A stretch of 64,000 bases of DNA, taken from positions 1 to 64,000 of the forward strand of contig NZ_VZZJ01000011.1 in the NCBI RefSeq assembly GCF_008806345.1. The letters are read 5' to 3'. Numbering within the stretch: position 1 is the first letter of the stretch; the number at the start of each line of letters is the position of its first letter. The notes under the pieces are model-generated. The model made no database searches. It was not told where the DNA came from and saw only the letters and a list, made by a program, of their open reading frames with translations. The position numbers and the translations under genes were made by a program. Positions 53,401 through 61,801 of this stretch are shown here, piece after piece. Origin of the DNA: Methylobacterium planeticum (GTDB lineage: Bacteria; Pseudomonadota; Alphaproteobacteria; Rhizobiales; Beijerinckiaceae).

Positions 53401-53919
53401 CAGCGCAAGGCCGCCGAGGCCGAGATCCAGTCCACGGCCCGGCAATGGGCCGTCCTCAAGCTCGCGAGCCTGCTCCTCGGCACCGCCATCGGGCGCCATC
53501 GCTCCGGGCAGCAGGACCCGCTGCTGACCCGGGCCGGCGCCCTGTTCGCGGCGCTGACGGGGGGCGCCTTCGCGGGCCTGACGCAGGATTACGACGAGGC
53601 CGACACGCCGCGCCTCGCCGGTCTGCGCGCCGCCGGGGGGCTCGTCCACGTGGAGGGGCTGAGCGAGGGCACCCGCGACCAGCTCTACCTCGCCCTGCGC
53701 CTCGCCTACCTCGAGGATTACGCGGCGCGCGCCGAGCCCGCGCCGTTCATCGGCGACGACCTGTTCCTCACCTTCGACGACGCCCGCACCGGCCACGGCC
53801 TGGAGGCCCTGGCCTCCTTCGGCGGGCGGATCCAGCCGATCCTGTTCACCCACCACCGCCACGTCGCCGACCTCGCCCGCGACCGGCTCGGTGCGGGCGT
53901 CGACATCCTCGAACTGTGA
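50422..53919 (+). CDS. SbcC/YhaN-like ATPase (Rad50-type)
   Basis: The 1165-residue protein is a Rad50-like ATPase of the YhaN type. Walker A is GANEAGKSS at residues 32-40, near the N-terminus. Roughly 900 residues of Ala/Arg/Glu-rich coiled coil follow, with no clear C-x-x-C zinc hook. The C-terminal half-site has the ABC signature LSEGTRDQLYLALRLA, Walker B PFIGDDLFLTFDD and a switch histidine in ILFTHHRHV. It is translated directly after the SbcD-like gene (stop to ATG three bases). Its partner pairing and full set of motifs indicate a working complex. Confidence 0.9.
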   Translation: MRILSLDLERYGPFTDRRVTFRQDARLHVVLGANEAGKSSALAAVTDLLFGIEPRTRFAFLHDMPQMRIGAEILGSDGQALRFRRRKGNRNTLVDGTDAALPDDALAPFLGGLSREVFCRAFGLDAPSLRAGGHEMLNSEGEVGASLFAAASGLRGYTTLQANLDAEAADIFMPRAAQHRTFYQALARYDEARKAIRHGELRSGDWRDLNEEIEGAARRLDEIRAERARIAAEQARLQRLKRVTPLIAEIDALTERAEADADLADVPEAWTERLGRCLARAADAEAAEAQARATLAEAARDLAAVPADAGLLARAEEILEAFRGIDRFDKGGIDLPRLQGEADGFAQDLGRLTTRIGLPDAEALRARQPSDAARTRIEGLLRTGRDLAAALGRMRAERAQRRAEHARITRPEGGAAPLIDPGPLRTDLKTLAPVRDEVARRDALDAAIRREAKQIQAQASRLAPPVADLPRFADLRHPSHEAVARFGREMEALERDRNRALDRGESAARALAQTRERLRRREAGRPIPTRAELLALRAERDRRLAPLRAAALGEPGAGGPADVARCEAAILAADRGADDLVADAARAAEQAADLQRLEAEQAEAEAAHAALGEIDARLETGWAAWRRAWEPAGIEPAPPAEMAAWLTEVETLLADHESLEARRAEHDYLVARIEACRAPLTDLGRGAGLPDLAGLDVGLILARVEDRVAALATTWEAAREAQARARATAEQIARIEAELSEATDRHGAWLAAWGEAVQAIGLPPGAEPDEAESALEAWRSVPTVLREHDGHRRRINGIRRDMEAYRAAVSGLAAGLAPDLGALPPSTAMKALHGRLQEASRAETRRQELGRRRTAAAEAQAAALRAVEAARAGLAEHLADRPDGAAAPPGGDASGRDDPAALHARLLARDALRRERAGRRAELARAADGVAEASLRADLASASADAIEASLRQLAMDDEDLDQRGKVAFADRDRGERRRTALEGGIGAELALAQRKAAEAEIQSTARQWAVLKLASLLLGTAIGRHRSGQQDPLLTRAGALFAALTGGAFAGLTQDYDEADTPRLAGLRAAGGLVHVEGLSEGTRDQLYLALRLAYLEDYAARAEPAPFIGDDLFLTFDDARTGHGLEALASFGGRIQPILFTHHRHVADLARDRLGAGVDILEL

Positions 53920-53936
53920 GACCCGGGCACGCGTCC

Positions 53937-54206
53937 CTACTTCGCGTTGCAGCCGATGCAGATGCCCTTCTGGATCTGGTCGTCCGCCTTCTCCTGGGGC
54001 GTGCGCTCGGTGCGGTCGCCCGGCGTGATCCCGCCCGCGGCGGCGCCCGGGGGCTTGGTGCGGCCGACCGACGAGGTGTTCGGCGCCGTGACCGTGGAGG
54101 CCGGGCCCCCGCCCGTGCCGGTCTGGGCCGGCGCCTGGGCCGCGGCCGGGAGGATCGTGAGGGCCCCGAAGCTCAGGGCGGCGGCAAGCAATCTCGGCGT
54201 GGACAT
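53937..54206 (-). CDS. Small exported protein with terminal C-x-x-C
   Basis: The 89-residue precursor has a signal peptide (RLLAAALSFGALTILPAAAQ, cut before APAQ), a low-complexity Thr/Gly/Pro middle and a charged end finishing QKGICIGCNAK. The two cysteines in CIGC could form a disulfide or bind metal. GGAG precedes ATG 54206. Function unknown; probably periplasmic. Confidence 0.65.
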   Translation of the reverse strand: MSTPRLLAAALSFGALTILPAAAQAPAQTGTGGGPASTVTAPNTSSVGRTKPPGAAAGGITPGDRTERTPQEKADDQIQKGICIGCNAK

Positions 54207-54270
54207 CGAAAATCTCCTTACACCGGCGTAACGCGGCATGGGCGGAGAGGTTCGGGCGGGGCGGAACGGC

Positions 54271-55764
54271 TCATGGGGCCGCGTAGCGCGCCTCCAGATG
54301 CGCCCGGAAGGCCTCCGTCCCGAGGGGCGCGCCGGTGGCGGCGGCGAGCAGCTCGTCCGTCTCGAGGAGGCTGCCCTGCGCGTGGACGTGGCGGCGCAGC
54401 CAAACCCGGAGCGGCGTGAAATCGCCCCGCCCGAGGGCCGGCAGCAGATCGGGCTCGTCCGCCCGCGCCGCGCGGAAGAGCTGGGCCGCGGCGAGGGCCC
54501 CGAGGGTGTAGGTCGGGAAGTAGCCCCAGGCGCCCCCGGGCCAGTGGATGTCCTGCAGGCAGCCGACCCGGTCGTCCGGCACGGTGAGGCCGAGGAGGTC
54601 GCGCATGCCGTCGTTGAAGGCGCCGGGCAGGTCCGGCACGCCGAGATCGCCCGCGATCATGGCGGTCTCGATCTCGTAGCGCAGCAGGATATGGGCCGGG
54701 TAGGTGGCCTCGTCGGCATCGACCCGGATGAAGCCGGGCTCGACCCGGGTGTAGAGGCGGTGGAGGTTGTCGGCGCTCCAGGCGCCCCCGTCCCGCCCGA
54801 AGGTGCGGGCGAGGAGCGGCGCCAGATAGCCGGCGAATTCGCGGGTGCGGCAGGCCTGCATCTCGACGATCAGCGACTGGCTCTCGTGCAGGCTCATGCC
54901 GCGGGCCGCCCCCACCGGCTGCTGGCGGAAGGCGGCCGGGCGGCCCTGCTCGTAGAGGGCGTGGCCGGTCTCGTGCAGCACGCCCATCAGGGCGCGGGTG
55001 ACGTCGGATTCGTCGTACCGCGTGGTGATGCGCACGTCGTCCGTGGCGCCGCCGCAGAACGGGTGCAGGCTGATGTCGAGGCGCCCGCGGGTGAAGTCGA
55101 ACCCCGCCGCCTCCATCAGCACGAGGCCGATCGCCCGCTGGAGGTCGACCGGGAACGGGCCGTCGAGGGCCTGGGGGCTCGCGTCCGCGGCCTGCGCCGC
55201 CCGGGCCCGGGCGACGAGATCGGGGAGCCAGGTGCGGAGGTCGGCGAAGAGCGGGTCGATCCGGGCCCGGCGCAGGCCGGGATCGTAGCCGTCGAGGAGC
55301 GCGTCGTAGGGCGCGAGGCCGAGCACCGCCCCCTTGGCGGCGCCGATCTCCCGCTGCAGCCGCAGCACCTCGGCGAGGTCCGGGGCGAGCAGGGGAAAAT
55401 CGGCGGTGCGCCGCGCCTCGCGCCAGGTCATCTCGGCCCGCGACACGGCGCGCGAGCTCGCCTCCACGAGGTCGCGCGGCACCGCGGAGGCGTGGATCCA
55501 GGCGCGGCGCATCTCGCGCAGGTTCGCCCCCTCCCAGGGGCCGAGCCCCGCGGCCTCGTCCTCGGCCGCCGCGAGGCCGTCGACGGTCTCGGGCCCGGTC
55601 AGGATGTCGTGGGCGAGGCCCTTCAGCACGGCGAGCTGGTCGGCACGGGGACCCGCCGCACCCTCCGGCATCAGGGTCTGGGCATCCCAGCCGAGGATGC
55701 CGGCGGCATCCTGCAGCGCGGCCAGGCGCGCGAAGCGGCTCTCCAGGGCACGATAGGCCTGCAT
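54271..55764 (-). CDS. Carboxypeptidase Taq-type metallopeptidase (M32)
   Basis: The 497-residue enzyme removes C-terminal residues from peptides and depends on a metal. The zinc motif HETGH is at 264-268 in GVLHETGHALYEQG, and the next conserved block is SLHESQSL with the third ligand Glu. DISLHPFCGGATDDVRITTR and QDIHWPGGAWGYFPTYTLG are M32 signatures. Length and arrangement match the family. The protein is cytoplasmic. ATG 55764 is chosen over upstream in-frame codons because homology begins there. Confidence 0.93.
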   Translation of the reverse strand: MQAYRALESRFARLAALQDAAGILGWDAQTLMPEGAAGPRADQLAVLKGLAHDILTGPETVDGLAAAEDEAAGLGPWEGANLREMRRAWIHASAVPRDLVEASSRAVSRAEMTWREARRTADFPLLAPDLAEVLRLQREIGAAKGAVLGLAPYDALLDGYDPGLRRARIDPLFADLRTWLPDLVARARAAQAADASPQALDGPFPVDLQRAIGLVLMEAAGFDFTRGRLDISLHPFCGGATDDVRITTRYDESDVTRALMGVLHETGHALYEQGRPAAFRQQPVGAARGMSLHESQSLIVEMQACRTREFAGYLAPLLARTFGRDGGAWSADNLHRLYTRVEPGFIRVDADEATYPAHILLRYEIETAMIAGDLGVPDLPGAFNDGMRDLLGLTVPDDRVGCLQDIHWPGGAWGYFPTYTLGALAAAQLFRAARADEPDLLPALGRGDFTPLRVWLRRHVHAQGSLLETDELLAAATGAPLGTEAFRAHLEARYAAP

Positions 55765-55825
55765 GCGGTCTCCCCTCTCGGTCGCGCCCGAGGATAGGGG
55801 CGCGGGGTGCCGGCGCAAGCCGGCC

Positions 55826-56899
55826 TCAGCGCTGCGCCGACGCGCCCTTGATCGCCGAGCCCTCGGCCGCGAGCCGCGTCGCCACCGCCCGGATCACCGC
55901 GGCGGCGCGCGTGACGCCGGCCCGGTCGACGTCGAGATGGGTGGTGACGCGGATCTGGCTGCCGATTGCCCGGATCCGCACGTCCTCGGCGAGGCAGGCC
56001 TCGGCGAAGGCGGCGGCCGAGACGCCCAAGCCCGCGACCGAGAAGCACAGGATGTTCGACTGCCCGGCGGTCGGGTCGAAGCCGAGGCCCGGCAGGTCCG
56101 CGATCGCGGCGTGCAGCAGGTGCAGGTTCTGGTTGTCGGTGCGCAGCTGCTCGATGTGGTGGTCGAGGGCGTAGAGGCCGGCGGCCGCGATCACCCCCGA
56201 CTGGCGCATGGCGCCGCCGAGCCGGTACTTCCAGCGCCAGGCCTCGACCACGAACTCCTTCGAGCCGCACAGCACCGCCCCGACCGGGCAGCCGAGGCCC
56301 TTGCTGAGGTCGAGCCAGACGCTGTCGAAGCCTCGCGCGTACTCGGCGGCCGGGATGCCGGTGGCCACCACGGCGTTGAGGAGGCGCGCCCCGTCGATAT
56401 GGGCCTTGAGCCCCCGCCCCTGCGCGATGTCGCGGATGCGGCGCATGTCGGCAAGGTCCCAGACCGAGCCGCCGCTGAAGCTCGTGGTCTGCTCGATCGA
56501 GACCAGGGCCGAGCGCGGGGCGGTGCGGGCGGGCGGGCGGATCGCCGCCTCGAACTGCGCCGGGCTGTAGATCCCGGCCGCCGTCCTCAGGGGCGCCACC
56601 GAGACGCCCCCGATCGCGGCCGAGCCCGCCGCCTCGGTGTTGTAGATGTGGGACTGGTCGTCCACGATGATCTCGTCGCCGGCCCGGGTCTGGACCAGGA
56701 TCGCCGCGAGGTTGCACATCGTGCCCGAGGGCATGAACACCCCGTCCTCCTGGCCGAGGAGCGCCGCGACCCGGTCGCAGAGGGCGCGGGTCGTCGGGTC
56801 GGAATCCGACTGCTCGTCGCCGACGACGGCCCGCGCCATGGCCTCGCGCATGCCCGGGGTCGGGCGGGTCTGGGTGTCGCTGAAGAGGTCGATCGTCAC
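55826..56899 (-). CDS. Threonine aldolase-like PLP enzyme
   Basis: This 357-residue enzyme is of the L-threonine aldolase/beta-eliminating lyase family. Visible are LFSDTQTRPTPGMREAM at the start, DEIIVDDQSHIYNTEAAG, the cofactor strand HIDGARLLNA and the PLP lysine in LDLSKGLGCPVGAVL. Such enzymes split beta-hydroxy amino acids into glycine and an aldehyde. It is divergent from the FAD/Fe-S dehydrogenase gene, and the two share an operator region. Other substrates such as 3-hydroxyaspartate are possible given the neighbouring TRAP and hydroxyacid genes. Confidence 0.85.
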   Translation of the reverse strand: MTIDLFSDTQTRPTPGMREAMARAVVGDEQSDSDPTTRALCDRVAALLGQEDGVFMPSGTMCNLAAILVQTRAGDEIIVDDQSHIYNTEAAGSAAIGGVSVAPLRTAAGIYSPAQFEAAIRPPARTAPRSALVSIEQTTSFSGGSVWDLADMRRIRDIAQGRGLKAHIDGARLLNAVVATGIPAAEYARGFDSVWLDLSKGLGCPVGAVLCGSKEFVVEAWRWKYRLGGAMRQSGVIAAAGLYALDHHIEQLRTDNQNLHLLHAAIADLPGLGFDPTAGQSNILCFSVAGLGVSAAAFAEACLAEDVRIRAIGSQIRVTTHLDVDRAGVTRAAAVIRAVATRLAAEGSAIKGASAQR

Positions 56900-57054
56900 G
56901 GGGTCCCTCGCCTCGGCATTCGCGGGTCGTCTCGGCCGGCCGGTTATGCGTATGATCGCGGCGACGTGAATGCAAAATCCGCGTCGCCGCGCATCCGGGG
57001 GTCAGCCTGCCCAGGCAAGAGGCACGATGCCTCCCCGGGTTGCGCCGCTTCATT

Positions 57055-57086
57055 CCAGTTGAATTTTGTATTACAAATTCAACTGG
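57055..57086. promoter_or_regulatory. Perfect 12-bp-arm palindrome with GntR/FadR-type core
   Basis: CCAGTTGAATTT and AAATTCAACTGG are exact inverted copies around an eight-base centre, TGTATTAC. The centre reads TTGT-ATT-ACAA, matching the TnGT-N3-ACnA consensus of FadR-subfamily GntR regulators. It is 44 bases before the dehydrogenase ATG and about 155 bases before the divergent aldolase start. Two such regulators are encoded nearby. Confidence 0.7.
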
Positions 57087-57129
57087 AGACAAGAAGCCCG
57101 CTTCCGGGCCCGAGGAGGATGACGACGCG

Positions 57130-60078
57130 ATGGCAGCGAGCGCTGAGCCCGTGACCAGCCGCAGGGCCGCGGCCCGCCAGGATTCCGGGCTCGCCCGGCG
57201 CCTCGCGGAGGCGCTGCAGGGCGAGGTGCGCTTCGACGCCTTCACGCGGGGGCGCTACGCCACCGACGCCTCGATCTACCAGATCGTCCCCGCGGGCGTG
57301 GTCTTCCCCCGCACCGCCGCCGATATCGCCGCCACCCTGACGATTGCGGCCGAGCACGCCGTCCCGGTGATCATGCGGGGCGGGGGCACCTCGCAGAACG
57401 GCCAGCCGATCGGCTCCGGCCTCGTGGTCGATTGCTCGCGCCACTTCAACGGCATCCTGGCCTACGATGCCGAGGCCGGCACCGTCACGGTCGAGCCCGG
57501 CATGGTGCTGGAGCGCCTGAACGCGCGGGTGAAGGCCGACGGCTGGTTCTTCCCGGTCGAGCCCTCCACCGCCACCCGCTGCACCATCGGCGGCATGGCG
57601 GGCAACAATTCCTGCGGCGCCCGCTCGCTTCGCTTCGGCAAGATGAGCGACAACGTCCTGAGCCTGGAGGCCCTGTTCCACGACGGCACGCCCTTCGGCT
57701 TCGGGCTCACCGGCAACGAGGCCGGCGGCGCCACCGGGGGCGCCCGCGCCGAGGACCTCGCCCGCCGCATGGTGGCGCTCGCCGAATCCGAGCGCGCGGA
57801 GATCCTGCGCATGTATCCGCGGGTGCAGCGCCGGGTCGGCGGCTACAACCTCGACGCGCTGATCGAGCCGCGCCCGAACCTCGCCCACCTCCTCGTCGGC
57901 TCGGAGGGCACCCTCGCCGCCACCACGGCGGTGACGCTCAGGCTGTCGCGCCTGCCGGTGCACCGGGTCATGGGGGTCTGCCACTTCCCCTCCTTCCGCG
58001 CCGCGATGGAGACCACCCGGGCGATCGTCGACCTCGATCCGGTGGCGGTCGAGCTCGTCGACAACAACGTGCTGGTGCTCGGCGCCGACATCCCGCTGTT
58101 CCGCACGACGCTGGCCGACATCACCCGGGGCCGGCCGAACTGCCTGCTCCTCGCCGAGTTCGCGGGGGACGACCGCGACGCGCTGATGCGCGACCTGAGG
58201 CGCCTCGACGCCTGCATGAGCGACCACGGCTTCGCCGACGCCGTGGTGGAGGTGCCCGAGCCCGCCCGCCAGAAATCCGTCTGGGAGGTGCGCGAGGCCT
58301 GCCTCAACATCATGATGTCGATGAAGGGCGACGCGAAGCCGGTCTCCTTCATCGAGGATTGCGCGGTGCCCCTCGAGCACCTCGCCGACTACACCGACGC
58401 GGTGACGGAGGTGTTCACCAGGCACGGCACCCGCGGCACCTGGTACGCCCACGCCTCCGTCGGCTGCCTGCACGTCCGCCCGATCCTCAACATGAAGGAC
58501 GGGGGCGACGTCGTGACGATGCGCGCCATCGCGGAGGAGACCGCGGAGCTGGTGCGCCGCTACAAGGGCTCGTATTCGGGCGAGCACGGGGACGGCATCT
58601 CCCGCTCGGACTATGTCGAGCCCCTGTTCGGCGCCCGCCTCGCCCGCGCCTTCGAGGCGGTGAAGGACGGCTTCGACCCCGACAACCGACTCAACCCCGG
58701 CAAGATCGTGCGCCCGCTGCACATGGACGACCGGGCGCTGATGCGCTTCGGGCCCGGCTACGCGGCGACCGAGCCCATGGCGACCGCCCTCGACTGGTCG
58801 GACTGGGGCGGCTTCGGCGCGGCCGTCGAGATGTGCAACAACAACGGCACCTGCCGGAAGCTCGCGGGCGGGGCAATGTGCCCCTCCTACCGGGCCACCC
58901 GCGACGAGCAGCACCTGACCCGCGGCCGCGCGAATTCCCTGCGCCTCGCCATCTCCGGGCAGCTCGGGCCGGAGGCCTTCACCAGCCCCGAGATGAAGCG
59001 CACGATGGACCTGTGCGTCTCCTGCAAGGCCTGCCGCCGGGAATGCCCGACCGGCGTCGACATGGCCAAGATGAAGGTCGAGTTCCTGCACCATTACCAC
59101 GCCCGCCACGGTCTGCCCCTCAAGGAGCGGCTGGTGGCCGGGCTGCCGCTCTATGCCGGGATCGCCGCCAAGCTCGCGCCGCTCCTCAACCTGCGCGACC
59201 GCTACGCCCCGCTGGCGCGGCTCTCCGAGCGGGTGGCCGGCCTCTCGGCCCGGCGCACCCTGCCGCGCTGGCGCCGGCCCTGGGCCGAGACCGGCGAGGC
59301 CGCTCATCCGGACGACGTCGCGGGCAGCTTCCGGGACGTCATCCTGTTCGGCGACACCTTCAACCGCGCCTTCGAGCGCGAGAACCTGGAGGCCGCCGAG
59401 CGCGTCCTCACCGCCGCGGGCTACCGGCTGCACCGGGTCTATCCGCCGAAGGGCCGCCGGCCGCTCTGCTGCGGGCGCACCTACCTCGCCTCCGGCCAGA
59501 CCGACCGCGCCCGGGCCGAGGCGCGCCGCACCCTCGCGGCGCTCCTGCCCTTCCTCCGCGCGGGTGCCCGCGTGGTCGGCCTGGAGCCCTCCTGCCTCCT
59601 GACCTTCCGGGACGAGTTCCAGGCCCTGCTGCCCGGCGCCGAGGCGGACCTCCTGGCCCGGAACAGCCTGCTCCTCGAGGAGCTCCTCGCTGCCGACCTC
59701 GCGGCGGGACGCATCGCCCTCGGCCTCGCCGACCAGGGCGGCCGGGTCGCGCACCTGCACGGCCACTGCCACCAGAAATCCTTCGGGGCCATGGGCGCGG
59801 TCGAGACGGTCCTGCGCCACGTGCCGGGCCTCGACGTGCGGGTCGTCGAGTCGAGCTGCTGCGGCATGGCAGGCGCCTTCGGATACGGCGCCGACACCAT
59901 CGACGTGTCCCTGGCCATGGCCGAGCTGTCCCTGTTCCCGGCGCTCCGCAAGGCCGGCCCCGACGACCTCGTGGTCGCGGACGGCACCTCCTGCCGGCAC
60001 CAGATCCACGACGGGCTCGGACGGGATGCGGAACATGTGGTCCGCGTACTCGATCGTGCCTTGATCCCTCGACACTGA
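57130..60078 (+). CDS. FAD-linked, Fe-S 2-hydroxyacid dehydrogenase (YdiJ-like)
   Basis: The 982-residue protein fuses flavin and iron-sulfur parts. Residues about 40-250 bind FAD (VIMRGGGTSQNGQPIG, GMAGNNSCGARSLRFGKMSD), and residues 250-560 are the FAD-oxidase C domain ending PDNRLNPGKIV. Cysteine sets CVSCKACRRECPTG (with an earlier CNNNGTC) hold 4Fe-4S clusters, and two CCG-type motifs (LCCGRTY, ESSCCGMAG) close the protein. This architecture is that of the D-lactate/D-2-hydroxyglutarate dehydrogenase YdiJ. It oxidises a D-2-hydroxyacid and passes electrons to quinone. It is controlled by the palindrome upstream, presumably through one of the GntR regulators. Confidence 0.9.
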   Translation: MAASAEPVTSRRAAARQDSGLARRLAEALQGEVRFDAFTRGRYATDASIYQIVPAGVVFPRTAADIAATLTIAAEHAVPVIMRGGGTSQNGQPIGSGLVVDCSRHFNGILAYDAEAGTVTVEPGMVLERLNARVKADGWFFPVEPSTATRCTIGGMAGNNSCGARSLRFGKMSDNVLSLEALFHDGTPFGFGLTGNEAGGATGGARAEDLARRMVALAESERAEILRMYPRVQRRVGGYNLDALIEPRPNLAHLLVGSEGTLAATTAVTLRLSRLPVHRVMGVCHFPSFRAAMETTRAIVDLDPVAVELVDNNVLVLGADIPLFRTTLADITRGRPNCLLLAEFAGDDRDALMRDLRRLDACMSDHGFADAVVEVPEPARQKSVWEVREACLNIMMSMKGDAKPVSFIEDCAVPLEHLADYTDAVTEVFTRHGTRGTWYAHASVGCLHVRPILNMKDGGDVVTMRAIAEETAELVRRYKGSYSGEHGDGISRSDYVEPLFGARLARAFEAVKDGFDPDNRLNPGKIVRPLHMDDRALMRFGPGYAATEPMATALDWSDWGGFGAAVEMCNNNGTCRKLAGGAMCPSYRATRDEQHLTRGRANSLRLAISGQLGPEAFTSPEMKRTMDLCVSCKACRRECPTGVDMAKMKVEFLHHYHARHGLPLKERLVAGLPLYAGIAAKLAPLLNLRDRYAPLARLSERVAGLSARRTLPRWRRPWAETGEAAHPDDVAGSFRDVILFGDTFNRAFERENLEAAERVLTAAGYRLHRVYPPKGRRPLCCGRTYLASGQTDRARAEARRTLAALLPFLRAGARVVGLEPSCLLTFRDEFQALLPGAEADLLARNSLLLEELLAADLAAGRIALGLADQGGRVAHLHGHCHQKSFGAMGAVETVLRHVPGLDVRVVESSCCGMAGAFGYGADTIDVSLAMAELSLFPALRKAGPDDLVVADGTSCRHQIHDGLGRDAEHVVRVLDRALIPRH

Positions 60079-60139
60079 ATTCGCCGGAGCTTAAACGTAG
60101 CTTGGAGTTCGGGCTCCACCCCCTAAAAATCGTTGAACC

Positions 60140-60862
60140 ATGAACAAAATTGATCCGGGACTCGGCATCAGCCGGCGATATCTCCACGACGAGGTCGCCG
60201 ATCGGATGCGCGAGCTGATCCAGTCCGGCGAAATGGAGCCGCGCGCCCGCATCAACGAGGGCGAACTCACCGAACGCTTCGGCATCTCGCGCACGCCCCT
60301 GCGCGAGGCGATCAAGATCCTGGCGACCGAGGGCCTTCTCGAGCTCCTGCCGAACCGCGGGGCGCGGGTGGCGAGCATCTCGCAGATCGAGATCGAGGAG
60401 ATGGTGGAGGTGATCGCCGGCCTCGAGGCGACGGCGGCCGACCTCGCCTGCCGGACGATCACGGATTCCGACATCGACGTGATCGCGGCGGACCACGCGC
60501 GCATGGTCGCCGCCTGGGAGCAGGCCGACGAGGCCGGATATTTCCGCCTCAACCGCGCCATCCACGAGGCGATCATGAGCGCGAGCCGCAACGCCACCCT
60601 GGCGGGCATCTACACCAGCCTGTCGGGGCGCATCCAGCGCTCGCGCTACCGCGCCCACCAGACCGCCGAGCAATGGGCCCGGGCGGTCGCGGAGCACGAG
60701 GAGATGATCGCCCTGCTGCGCGCCCGCGACGGCAGCGGCCTCGGCATCCTGATGCGCGAGCATATCCGCGGCAAGAAGCAGGTCATCGCGGCCAATTACG
60801 GCGACGCCGGGGGCGAGCAGGGCTCGGCCCCCGTCCCGGCCGACCAGACCGCCGAGCCCTGA
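60140..60862 (+). CDS. GntR family regulator, FCD type (downstream of dehydrogenase)
   Basis: The 240-residue regulator has the GntR winged helix: INEGELTERFGISRTPLREA then IKILATEGLLELLPNRGARV, followed by an FCD ligand domain (AGLEATAADLACRTITDSDI; FRLNRAIHEAIM; RAVAEHEEMIALLRAR; LMREHIRGKK) with the histidines that bind metal or carboxylate. It begins 61 bases after the dehydrogenase and is likely co-transcribed. It is the first candidate to bind the palindrome at 57055. Confidence 0.92.
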   Translation: MNKIDPGLGISRRYLHDEVADRMRELIQSGEMEPRARINEGELTERFGISRTPLREAIKILATEGLLELLPNRGARVASISQIEIEEMVEVIAGLEATAADLACRTITDSDIDVIAADHARMVAAWEQADEAGYFRLNRAIHEAIMSASRNATLAGIYTSLSGRIQRSRYRAHQTAEQWARAVAEHEEMIALLRARDGSGLGILMREHIRGKKQVIAANYGDAGGEQGSAPVPADQTAEP

Positions 60863-60977
60863 GGCGGCGACGCGGGAGCGTCACCCCGGGACGCCGCCTC
60901 GGAGGCCGCCTCGGGCCCGACGCGCGCGTCAGGCCCGGGGAGCCGGACGGGAGCGGCGATCGGGCCCTGAAGGCCCT

Positions 60978-61634
60978 TCACGCCGCCGCGTTGATCGAGC
61001 GCATGTTCGCCACGAGGTCGGAGAAGCGGTCGCCCTGAACCACCACGTGAGCCCGCAGCGATTCGGCCGCCCGCACCTCATCGCCGGAGGCGATCGCCTC
61101 GACGATCGCGGCATGCTCGGCAAGCGATTGCGAGAGGCGCTGGCGGACGCGCAGCTGCAGGCGGCGGAAGGGGGCGAGGCGGCGGCTGAGCTGGCGGGCC
61201 TGCTCGCCCAGGAAGGCATTGCGGCAGGCGCGGTAGACCACCGTGTGGAAGACGTAGTTCTCCTGGTAATAGGCCTCGGTGTCGCCGGCCTCCGCCGCGC
61301 GGGCGCAGGCGGCGAGCGCGTCCCGCAGGGCGGCCTCGTCCTCGGGAATCAGGCGCCGGGCCGCGAGGCGGCCGCAGGAGGCCTCCATCTCCGCCATGGT
61401 CTCGAACATGGCGAGCAGGTGCTGCGGCTCGGGCGCGCTGACGATCGCGCCCTTGCGCGGCTTGGTCTCGACGAGACCCGTCATGGTCAGCTGGATCAGG
61501 GCCTCGCGAATCGGGGTCCGCGAAACGCCGAATCGCTCGGCGAGCTGCACCTCGTCGAGGCGCGCCCCGAGGGCGAGCCGCCCATCGACGATCTCGTCCT
61601 CGATTGCCTGCTTGAGACGCTGGGCCTGGCTCAT
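60978..61634 (-). CDS. GntR family regulator, FCD type (divergent from TRAP genes)
   Basis: This 218-residue protein also combines a GntR DNA-binding helix (LDEVQLAERFGVSRTPIREA; LTMTGLVETKPRKGAIVSAP) with an FCD domain (FETMAEMEASCGRLAARRLI; NYVFHTVVYRACRNAFL; LAEHAAIVEAIASGDEVRA). GGGAGGG precedes ATG 61634. It is divergent from dctP, the classic layout for a regulator of a solute transporter. It differs clearly from the GntR gene at 60140, so two separate controls operate here. Confidence 0.92.
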   Translation of the reverse strand: MSQAQRLKQAIEDEIVDGRLALGARLDEVQLAERFGVSRTPIREALIQLTMTGLVETKPRKGAIVSAPEPQHLLAMFETMAEMEASCGRLAARRLIPEDEAALRDALAACARAAEAGDTEAYYQENYVFHTVVYRACRNAFLGEQARQLSRRLAPFRRLQLRVRQRLSQSLAEHAAIVEAIASGDEVRAAESLRAHVVVQGDRFSDLVANMRSINAAA

Positions 61635-61675
61635 CGCGCTTCCCTCCCGGTGGGAAGAATTTTCCAACCGGCGCT

Positions 61676-61705
61676 ATTATGCAAGACGGTTGACAAAATA
61701 TACAA
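61676..61705 (-). promoter_or_regulatory. Candidate promoter of the divergent GntR gene
   Basis: On the minus strand TTGTAT (61705-61700) and CATAAT (61681-61676) are separated by 18 bases, resembling -35 and -10 elements, and would start transcription about 35 bases before ATG 61634. The region is the most AT-rich in this part. The facing dctP promoter is not clear. Confidence 0.35.
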
Positions 61706-61801
61706 GAGACCCTCTTCTATATATCAGACGGTGCATTCAATATAAAACGGTGCACCGCACAAGGACGGCGCCAACGTTGTGCGCCGCGGGAGAAGAACGC
61801 C

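Noticed and set aside
49153..53862. A 1569-codon open frame on the minus strand across the SbcD/SbcC-like genes
   Set aside because: It is the antisense shadow of strongly GC-biased codons. The plus strand has complete, ordered motifs of known families, while the antisense translation is Gly/Arg/Leu/Glu-rich and featureless.
57079..60075. A 998-codon minus-strand open frame over the YdiJ-like gene
   Set aside because: Same cause: high third-position GC removes stops. The plus-strand protein contains every expected FAD and Fe-S motif.
61690..61725. TTGACA plus TATATC as a dctP promoter
   Set aside because: The spacing is 24 bases, too long for a standard -35/-10 pair, and no good -10 lies at 16-19 bases.
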